Assembly: GCF_014638095.1 (NCBI RefSeq)
Contig: NZ_BMFH01000001.1
Span: 620,001-684,000, forward strand
Origin: Muriicola marianensis
GTDB lineage: Bacteria; Bacteroidota; Bacteroidia; Flavobacteriales; Flavobacteriaceae
DNA length: 64,000 nt
Reading direction: 5' to 3'
The number at the start of each line of letters is the position of its first letter. Position 1 is the stretch's first letter. Shown here one piece after another: positions 25,831 through 32,528 of the stretch. The notes under the pieces are model-generated. The model was not told where the DNA came from, did not search any database, and was given only the letters and a program-made list of their open reading frames with translations. A program made the translations under genes and the position numbers.

Positions 25831-26970
25831 ATGAAAATCCTAGCTATTGACGATCAGCAGCTTATCCTGCTATCCATCGAAAAGAAACTCACCGAATCAG
25901 GCTTTGATGTATGCATTTCCGATTCCGGAGATAAAGGCATTGTACTCTATGATCAATTTAAACCGGACCTCGTCATTGTCGATATCAACATGCCCGGGAT
26001 GAGCGGACTGGACGTCGTGAAACACATCCGCCTCAACAAAGCCGATGAGACCCCAATCTTGATCCTGTCCGGCAATACAGACGAACAGGTAATCATCGAC
26101 GGATTCGATCTGGGGATCAACGACTACATGAAAAAACCGGTCAGCCTCAATGAGATGGCCGCCAGGGTAGACCGCATCCTTGGGATCCGCAATTTACCCG
26201 AAAGGAGGATCCCAGCGAAAACCAATCAAATGCTCCAGCAGTATTGCGTGGGTATCGTGATCCCCTGCTACAACGAAGAGGAGCGCCTTACGAGTGCTGC
26301 TTTCCAGGAGTTTGCCAACGAAAACCTGGGGTATCACCTGTGTTTCGTCAATGACGGAAGTACAGATAACACCCTGGAGGTCCTGAATAAGCTGAAGGAA
26401 GGGAACGAAGACCGTATCAGTGTCTACAATTGCGAGAAGAACGGTGGGAAGGCCGAAGCGGTAAGACAAGGAATGAAGCACCTGGCCAAAGACAAACAGT
26501 TCGATTACCTCGGGTACCTCGATGCCGATCTTTCTACGGATTTCAGGGATTTTGATGAACTGGTCAGGACCCTGGAGAATTCAGACTTCAAGATCGTCAG
26601 TGGATCGCGAATCAGTCGGATGGGCGCGAACATCACCAAAGAATCTGCCCGAAAGATCATCAGTAAGACCATCAATATGATCATTCAGACCATCCTTGGT
26701 ATGCCTTTTAAGGATACTCAGTGCGGGGCCAAGATCATGACCCGCGATATGGTGGAACCGATCTTTGAAGATAAATTCATCACCCGATGGCTGTTCGACG
26801 TGGAGATCTTTATGCGAATGAAGGGGTTCTACGGGAAGGAAAAGGCGAAAAACCTCATCTGCGAACAACCTTTGAAAAGGTGGATACACGCAGACGGATC
26901 TAAACTTTCCATGAAGGATTCGGTCAAGATCGTAGGACAGCTCGGCCAGATCGCGCTCTATTACAAATAG
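25831..26970 (+). CDS. Receiver domain fused to GT2 glycosyltransferase
   Basis: A 379-residue soluble fusion. Residues 1-118 form a complete receiver: acidic IDDQQ, phospho-acceptor Asp51 (LVIVDINMPGMSG), LILSG and Lys in YMKKPV. From about 134 a GT2 (dolichyl-phosphate-mannose/glucose synthase-like) domain begins: VGIVIPCYNEEERL, FVNDGSTDNT, GGKAEAVRQGM and the metal-binding D-x-D Asp231-Asp233 (LDADLS). No HTH or membrane helix is seen. Phosphorylation could therefore switch sugar transfer directly. The HPt protein at 13260 could supply the phosphate. Receiver-GT2 fusions are rare. The gene is driven by a repeat-bearing promoter and followed by a strong terminator. Confidence 0.92.
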   Translation: MKILAIDDQQLILLSIEKKLTESGFDVCISDSGDKGIVLYDQFKPDLVIVDINMPGMSGLDVVKHIRLNKADETPILILSGNTDEQVIIDGFDLGINDYMKKPVSLNEMAARVDRILGIRNLPERRIPAKTNQMLQQYCVGIVIPCYNEEERLTSAAFQEFANENLGYHLCFVNDGSTDNTLEVLNKLKEGNEDRISVYNCEKNGGKAEAVRQGMKHLAKDKQFDYLGYLDADLSTDFRDFDELVRTLENSDFKIVSGSRISRMGANITKESARKIISKTINMIIQTILGMPFKDTQCGAKIMTRDMVEPIFEDKFITRWLFDVEIFMRMKGFYGKEKAKNLICEQPLKRWIHADGSKLSMKDSVKIVGQLGQIALYYK

Positions 26971-26991
26971 AATAATCAACCTGCTTAAAGG

Positions 26992-27016
26992 CCCCTTCTC
27001 ACGAAGGGGTTTTTTA
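26992..27016 (+). terminator. Terminator after receiver-GT2 gene
   Basis: CCCCTTC-TCAC-GAAGGGG followed by a T run; a clear intrinsic terminator at the right edge of the locus. Confidence 0.9.
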
Positions 27017-27105
27017 TTTGCCTATAACACAGATAAAAACAATGTGTTCCCGGATTTAGTTCTGTTACTGGAATATCCTTAGATCTGCAGCCAAACTTTA
27101 TAGGT

Positions 27106-28488
27106 TCAGGTGAGGAGGGTGTCTTTCAGATAAACGATAAAAGGGTCTTTTTCGTTCCTGGTATCAAACAGGGTGTCGTAGATCATCACCGCCCTTTCGT
27201 AGCACTGCATCTTGTACCGTATCCCTGCTTTTTCATCTACAACCTGGTAATGGGTTTTTGAAGCTTCGAGGTCGCCCAGATAAATATTGGCCTCGGCCAT
27301 GGTCACAAACTTGGGCACACTGTCGTAGGGATACTGGTCAGCAGCACTTAAAGCAATGGCTGCGTACTCCCGCATCTCTCTTTTGCTAAGGTCGAGTTTT
27401 GCCAGCATAAAGGCGATCTTTCCCGCGTTGGTAAAGACCTGTTCCTCATCTTCGGTCTTCACCGCCAGCGCATAGGCTTTTCGGTAGATCTCCAGGGCTT
27501 CTTCCCCCTCTTTCTGCAACCTGTGTTTCAGGTAGTGGTTTCGGTACAGGTCGCCGAGGGTCTCCATCAGGTCGGGGTCTGATTTCGTCCTCTTATTCCG
27601 GTTAAGGGCCTCTATGGCATCCTCTACCCTGCCCACGGCCTCCATGGATTTGATCAGTTTGATAAAACTGTCCTCATCCAGGGCCCCTACATTGGGCTCA
27701 AATTCTGCGATGATGGATTCGTGATCCTGGGCATTTCTTGGGAAGTGACTCAGGATCAGGTTCTCAGACATCTGGGTTTTGAAATAAGGGGTCTGAACCA
27801 CGGCGTTTCCCTCTTCATCTTCACAATTAGCGGCCATACGCGGAACTTCGTTAAAGATGTATTCCACCACATCCATCATGCTGACCTCCGGTTCGGTAAA
27901 GGGCCTCACATGCCTGCCTGCCAGTACGTCCAGCAAGGCCCGGGTAAAGAAACTGTGATCGCCATAGCCGTACGATTTCTCATTGTCCTGGCAGGATGCC
28001 ATGATCCAGATGCCCTGCTCATCATTGAGTTTCTGGGCCATGCCGTAAAGCCCCTTGATCCCGCTCTGTACCATCCCTTCTGCGTGGCAGCAATCCAGGA
28101 ATAACACCAGCTTATTGGAAGGGAGATCGTTGATCTTGTCCCTCAGTTCTTCGGCCGTGATCATGGTCTCCATAATATTGTCTGCTGTCATGTCTGAGGG
28201 TTGAAGGAAGAACTTATGGCGGTCGCTGTATTTACCACCATGACCCGAATAATACAGGAGGATGGTAGATTCTTCGTTTGTCTTTTCTTTGAGTTCGTCA
28301 AAAGCCTGCAGGATCCCCGCCCTGGTCGCCTCTTTCTCGGTCCTCAGGATCACATTCTCTTCGGGATAGCCAATCAACTTGTCATCGATCAGGCTTTCCT
28401 GCAGCATTTTGGCATCGTTGACGGTGTATTCGATCTTATCACCCCCAACCCCAATGATCAGGGCAAAATTGTTCTCTGAATTGTACAT
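27106..28488 (-). CDS. Caspase-like (peptidase C14) protease with C-terminal TPR region
   Basis: A 460-residue cytoplasmic protein. Residues about 5-235 form a caspase/metacaspase p20-like domain: FALIIGVGGDKIEYTVNDAKML, catalytic His in LLYYSGHGG and catalytic Cys in LFLDCCHAEG. The C-terminal 200 residues are helical with TPR character, a possible partner-binding region. The gene follows a membrane TPR protein on the same strand after 69 nt, so they probably form an operon. Bacterial caspase-like proteases act in regulated proteolysis and in some abortive-infection systems; none of the usual defence partners (nucleases, Avs-like ATPases) is seen. Metacaspases prefer Lys or Arg at the cut site, of interest given the Lys-rich repeat peptide at 30745. 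Confidence 0.88.
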   Translation of the reverse strand: MYNSENNFALIIGVGGDKIEYTVNDAKMLQESLIDDKLIGYPEENVILRTEKEATRAGILQAFDELKEKTNEESTILLYYSGHGGKYSDRHKFFLQPSDMTADNIMETMITAEELRDKINDLPSNKLVLFLDCCHAEGMVQSGIKGLYGMAQKLNDEQGIWIMASCQDNEKSYGYGDHSFFTRALLDVLAGRHVRPFTEPEVSMMDVVEYIFNEVPRMAANCEDEEGNAVVQTPYFKTQMSENLILSHFPRNAQDHESIIAEFEPNVGALDEDSFIKLIKSMEAVGRVEDAIEALNRNKRTKSDPDLMETLGDLYRNHYLKHRLQKEGEEALEIYRKAYALAVKTEDEEQVFTNAGKIAFMLAKLDLSKREMREYAAIALSAADQYPYDSVPKFVTMAEANIYLGDLEASKTHYQVVDEKAGIRYKMQCYERAVMIYDTLFDTRNEKDPFIVYLKDTLLT

Positions 28489-28557
28489 CGGTTATTTGTT
28501 ATCCCCCCGCAGAGGGTGTTGGTTATTCACATTCGAAGACTGCTCGCAGCCTTTGCC

Positions 28558-30636
28558 CTACCCTTCATTCCAGAAGTTCAGGACCTTCCTGAATTCCGGG
28601 GATGCCTTCAGTGGCTGAAAAAGGTAATCATTATGAAAGGTGGTGCTGGTAAAGCGTTTTCCCGCTGCTACTGCCTGTAATAAATACTTTAAAGCCACTT
28701 CTTCTTCTCCCTTAAAAGCGTGAAACCGGGCCAGGTTGTAGTCCACTTCTCCAAACTGATATTCTGAACGCATCTCACTCACCTCCAACATAGCGTTCTG
28801 TGCTTTTTCCTCTTCCCCATTCTTCAGATAGGCCATGGCCAGATAGGTCTTCATACCGAGGGGATCGTCACTGTCGGGCAGCAAAGCCTCCAGCAGTGCA
28901 CCCGCCCTGTCATAATCTTCCATGTAAAAAGCTGTTTCAGCCTGTAGTTCCCTTTCGGACTGACTAAGTTGACGGCCCCTCTGTTCCTGAAATGCAGTTA
29001 CACCGGTCAGATACTTCATGGCCTCAGCCTTATTTCCGGTCTTCATGTATTCCAGTCCGGTTTTCAGCATCATCAGCTGCCAGTACTCTATCCGGCCCAG
29101 GAGCCGGATGTGCTCCATTAGGTCAGCAACGGCAGCGTGATCTCCTTCCAGGACATAGGCTTTCATCAACACCTCCTTGATCCACTCCTGTCCGGCTGTG
29201 TTGGCATAAGGTTTAAGCATTTCAATGGTCTCGGCAACCCTGCCCAGTTCCAGGTTTGCCATCCCCTGTACAAAGTCGCGATATTCACAGGATATACAAT
29301 TGTCCAGGTCGAAGTCTTCCTGCGGAATGACGGCGTAGATCGTATCCACAGCCTGAGGCATGTTCACGAATTGCAGAGCCAGGACCATCATGCTGAGGTT
29401 CATCTCAATTTCCTTTGGGGCGCTGTTGTATTCTTCCTTATAGGTTTTGAAAGCCGTTCTGTTATCGCCTTTAAAACAAGCCTCGTAATGCTGTATCATA
29501 TTGAGCTGTTCCCTCTTTGTCCCGGTTTCTGCTGCCAGGACTTGCAGGAGTGAGTCGGCTATGGCAAATTCATCACGGTTGTAGTAATAAGCGACCCTGT
29601 CTAATTTAGGTCTGAAGAAACTGCTGTCGGCGGCGATTGCCTCATTGATAGTCCTCAGCTGATCCGGGGACTGGATCTGTTGGAGGTCATAACTTTCCAG
29701 CCAGAGTTTATACGCATTAAAGTTCGGGGGTTTTTCTTCGATCCCGATGATCTTTGTCCCTCTCGAGCCCAGATACCCAAGTACCCGCTGCTTCACGTTT
29801 TCAATACAATCCAGGGGACTATCGGCATCACACTCTACCTGCTCAAAAGAGACCAGCGTCCGGTTCATATTGCCGTTCATAACCGAACACTGAAGCAAGA
29901 GTCGACCGTTATTCAGATAATAGGTACCCTTCACCACCTTGGATGGTCTGAGATACTCTTTAAGGACCCCGTTTTCTTCGCTGGGGATCACAGCTGCTTT
30001 GAGGACATTGGTATAATCCTCCACGATCTGGGGGGAGATCACCTGCCCCACCTTATTCTGGGTGATCCCGTGCATGATCCAGTCCACAGCCATATTCCCG
30101 ATCACATCCAGGTTAGGATCTGCGGTGTTATTTTGAAAAGTAAGGACCGCGATCCGGTCATTATCCGGTTCATCAGGAAAGGTAAAGGCGCTCATGTCTT
30201 CCTGTTCGATGAAGTTGGCGCGGACGATCAGGGATGCCGAGAGCAAGACGACCAGGCTGATGACGAAGAGAGCTGAAAAGTACATCCTCTGAAAGGGACT
30301 CAACAAACGAACCCCCGGCAGGTGGACCTTCTTTTTTTTAAGCCCGTTTTCATCTTCAGGTCCATCCGAGGATTTTGAAGTCACCTTTATTCCGTCCCGG
30401 TTTTTATACCGGGTCTCCAATGGTTTTAGCCGGTAGCGCCATAAAAGGTAAATATAAAACGGAAAACTGATCAGTAATGCTAAAAGAAGATAGGTCATGC
30501 TGATCTTCGGTAACCCTATGGGCTCGTAGATCTCAGAGAAAACCTGGATCAGGACCCAGCTGGAAACTATATAAATAGAGAGATTCTTAAAGACCTCTTT
30601 CTCATGACATTCCTTGATGAAGTCCTTTAGGTTCAT
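28558..30636 (-). CDS. Membrane-anchored TolB-N-like/TPR protein (paralogue A)
   Basis: A 692-residue protein with the N-terminal membrane segment FIKECHEKEVFKNLSIYIVSSWVLIQV, equivalent to the F-x-ELKRRNVFRVAxAYxVxxWLLxQ module found at the start of many TPR signalling proteins. Two helices lie within residues 20-70 and another at about 118-138. Residues about 160-290 resemble the TolB-N/FlgO-like domain (IAVLTFQNNTADPNLDVIGNMAVDWI). The rest is TPR. It has no HTH or cyclase domain. It precedes the caspase gene and is about 45-50% similar by eye to the 32529-34598 gene. A sensory or scaffold role for the protease is inference. Confidence 0.8.
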   Translation of the reverse strand: MNLKDFIKECHEKEVFKNLSIYIVSSWVLIQVFSEIYEPIGLPKISMTYLLLALLISFPFYIYLLWRYRLKPLETRYKNRDGIKVTSKSSDGPEDENGLKKKKVHLPGVRLLSPFQRMYFSALFVISLVVLLSASLIVRANFIEQEDMSAFTFPDEPDNDRIAVLTFQNNTADPNLDVIGNMAVDWIMHGITQNKVGQVISPQIVEDYTNVLKAAVIPSEENGVLKEYLRPSKVVKGTYYLNNGRLLLQCSVMNGNMNRTLVSFEQVECDADSPLDCIENVKQRVLGYLGSRGTKIIGIEEKPPNFNAYKLWLESYDLQQIQSPDQLRTINEAIAADSSFFRPKLDRVAYYYNRDEFAIADSLLQVLAAETGTKREQLNMIQHYEACFKGDNRTAFKTYKEEYNSAPKEIEMNLSMMVLALQFVNMPQAVDTIYAVIPQEDFDLDNCISCEYRDFVQGMANLELGRVAETIEMLKPYANTAGQEWIKEVLMKAYVLEGDHAAVADLMEHIRLLGRIEYWQLMMLKTGLEYMKTGNKAEAMKYLTGVTAFQEQRGRQLSQSERELQAETAFYMEDYDRAGALLEALLPDSDDPLGMKTYLAMAYLKNGEEEKAQNAMLEVSEMRSEYQFGEVDYNLARFHAFKGEEEVALKYLLQAVAAGKRFTSTTFHNDYLFQPLKASPEFRKVLNFWNEG

Positions 30637-30704
30637 GGATTAGGTACACTATGGGATTTACGTAGAAAGCTTAACTCTATAAGTTAGGAATCCTCCTAGT
30701 TTTT

Positions 30705-30717
30705 CACTAATATAGTG
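30705..30717. promoter_or_regulatory. Palindrome in the divergent promoter region
   Basis: CACTA-ATA-TAGTG lies between the divergent starts of the membrane TPR gene (30636) and the repeat micropeptide (30745). It may be an operator for either; no known regulator matches by eye. Confidence 0.3.
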
Positions 30718-30744
30718 ATAAATTAACTCTAAAAACTTTAAGCC

Positions 30745-30873
30745 ATGGGGACCACAAAACCAAAGGTATCATCCAAAGAAGGACATGTACCGAAAACCAA
30801 AGCGACTTCTAAAGAAGGTCATGTACCAAAAACAAAGGTTACCTCCAAAGGGGGAGGACACGTGCCTAAGTGA
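30745..30873 (+). CDS. Micropeptide of three tandem repeats, 42 residues
   Basis: A very short gene of unknown function. After a short start (MGTTKP) it consists of three copies of K-x-(S/T)-S-K-E-G-H-V-P-K, with the second and third copies joined by TK; the last copy has GGG for EG. It is strongly basic and has no signal or hydrophobic run, so it is probably cytoplasmic and disordered. Evidence that it is real: in-frame ATG, three in-frame repeats that keep protein sequence while codons vary (for example GGA/GGT/GGA and GTA/GTG), and its own terminator 48 nt later. It is divergent from the TPR-caspase operon, so it could be a substrate or ligand of it; that is speculation. Confidence 0.7.
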   Translation: MGTTKPKVSSKEGHVPKTKATSKEGHVPKTKVTSKGGGHVPK

Positions 30874-30920
30874 TCAAAGAAGTAATAGAAAGTTTTCTGC
30901 GATTGTGAGATAATCGCATC

Positions 30921-30952
30921 AAATCCGGTTGTTTTTCCTCCGGATTTTTTTT
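30921..30952 (+). terminator. Terminator after the repeat micropeptide
   Basis: AAATCCGG and CCGGATTT form an 8-bp stem followed by a run of eight T residues. Confidence 0.9.
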
Positions 30953-31021
30953 GTGCAAGCCACAGGCAAATGAGACCTCGAAATGTCGAAATTTAAGTCC
31001 CTCCTGAAGTTATAGGAGTGT

Positions 31022-31171
31022 TTAATTCTTCCCGGAAGTACTTTCAGGATTCGAAACAGCCCATGCTCGTTCCCGCTGCAAGGCTTTTAGTACATTGACA
31101 TCAAATCGAACTCCATCCACATGCATATCTGCCAGAGGCAGTTGACTCCTTAAATCTATTCCCTTTTTCAT
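31022..31171 (-). CDS. Possible small protein, 49 residues
   Basis: A short reading frame with ATG at 31169-31171 and stop at 31022, beginning MKKGIDLRSQLPLADMHVDG. It is of ordinary composition and has no motif I know. It lies alone in the 517-nt gap between the micropeptide and the fasciclin gene, with an AT-rich region upstream that could hold a promoter. The remainder of the gap shows nothing else. Could be chance. Confidence 0.3.
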   Translation of the reverse strand: MKKGIDLRSQLPLADMHVDGVRFDVNVLKALQRERAWAVSNPESTSGKN

Positions 31172-31390
31172 AGCAGTTTTTTACACCCTCAAGATAACGA
31201 GTTTTTGTTTAACTATTATATATAAAAAGTTAAACATTTTATAATGTACTCTGTATTTTTTCGATTGTCATCCAATTTTTCTATTGTATAAGTGAGAAGA
31301 GACAAACCTTCTATTCGATTCTGTATGAGGTAAGTCAGACCTCTTATCTTCTATAAGGATTTAAGGGGTATTTCAAATCAAAAAAACAAT

Positions 31391-32005
31391 ATGAAAAAGA
31401 ATTTATTTATTAAGTCGATTTTTATTTTCACCCTTATCCTGGTGATTTCGTGTAAGGAAAAAACTCCCAGTACTGAGATGGTCTCAGTTTCCACTTCGTA
31501 TCGAACATCCCTCGACTACGACCGCACTGTGCTGCAGATCCTCGACCAAAGTCCGGTTTACAACAGTTTTCTCAAATTGGTAAATGCCGTAGAATATTTC
31601 GACGAGATCCGAAACATGAACAATGTAATGGTATTTGTACCGACAGACGAGGCTTTTGGACCCAGTAAGTACCTCATCAACGAGTTGAGTTCACCGGAAA
31701 ATCTGGATCGCCTTGTCGACATCCTTGAATACCATTTTGTCCGCGGAGATCTGGATGCAGAGAATCTGCAAGCCGACCTCTCTGCGGCGAGTGGGCCTAT
31801 CCGCTTGAAAACGATCAATGGAGGCTATCTCGCTTTTAGAATGCAGAAAGGCAAACTCAGCATTCTGGACGAAAGCACTGGGGTAGCTTTTATTTCTAAG
31901 TCGAGCATCCGTGGTAGCAACGGGGTAGTATTTACGATAGACCGTGTATTGCGTCCTAATCGTGACAACACGACCAAGCCGGGTGTGGCCATGTCCCGTA
32001 AATAA
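31391..32005 (+). CDS. Fasciclin (FAS1) domain lipoprotein
   Basis: A 204-residue lipoprotein with signal ending in lipobox LVISC near residue 21. The mature part is a single FAS1 domain at about residues 45-190: TVLQILDQSPVYNSFLKLVNAV, the conserved VMVFVPTDEAF (FAS1 H1-like box) and VVFTIDRVLRP (H2 box). FAS1 proteins mediate adhesion to matrix or other cells, so it probably acts at the cell surface. It is followed after about 105 nt by the ArsC/Spx-like gene. Confidence 0.9.
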   Translation: MKKNLFIKSIFIFTLILVISCKEKTPSTEMVSVSTSYRTSLDYDRTVLQILDQSPVYNSFLKLVNAVEYFDEIRNMNNVMVFVPTDEAFGPSKYLINELSSPENLDRLVDILEYHFVRGDLDAENLQADLSAASGPIRLKTINGGYLAFRMQKGKLSILDESTGVAFISKSSIRGSNGVVFTIDRVLRPNRDNTTKPGVAMSRK

Positions 32006-32110
32006 TATGAACTATCCCCTTGGGATGAGGGATTACACTTCCTCTATGTCGTACCTCATTATCGGGCTAAAATCCCTACCCCATGTTCTTAATATTTTAT
32101 CCAAAAACTC

Positions 32111-32518
32111 ATGAATGTAATTTCCAGCAACAAAAGATTATTAAAAGTTTACATGAACTCTGCGGATCCCAATGACAGGGAGGCCAGAGCCTATTTATCT
32201 TCTGTTCGTAAACACATATTATTCGTAGACCTCAGCGTGAGCCCCCTGACCCAGAGGCAATGGGCCGGAGTGATAGAAAAACTGGACCTTCACCCAAGTA
32301 AAATAACAGATCCAAATCACAAACTTCTTAAAAACGAACGGGGCGAGCGGGTGTTTCTTTCTATGGATGATTGGCTGAATGTCCTGGCCATCTCCCCGGA
32401 GATCGTCATGGGCACCATAGTCGTGGAGGGAGATGAAGTCCTGTACTTCAGGTCCCCCAAAGACCTCATTCAATACGTAGTTGCCAAACCGGTAAGTAAG
32501 AATAATTCAAGAGAATAA
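32111..32518 (+). CDS. ArsC/Spx-fold protein lacking the active-site cysteine
   Basis: A 135-residue protein resembling the arsenate-reductase-like (ArsC/Spx) thioredoxin fold: an initial strand followed by ADPNDREARAYLSS where family members have a C-x(n) redox site, then LTQRQWAGVIEKLDLHPSKI and the late SPKDLIQYV resembling the family end. There is no cysteine in the expected place, so redox or arsenate reduction is unlikely. The assignment is by pattern and moderate; a binding or regulatory role is possible. It ends 11 nt from the convergent TPR gene. Confidence 0.5.
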   Translation: MNVISSNKRLLKVYMNSADPNDREARAYLSSVRKHILFVDLSVSPLTQRQWAGVIEKLDLHPSKITDPNHKLLKNERGERVFLSMDDWLNVLAISPEIVMGTIVVEGDEVLYFRSPKDLIQYVVAKPVSKNNSRE

Positions 32519-32528
32519 CCCCTTCCGG

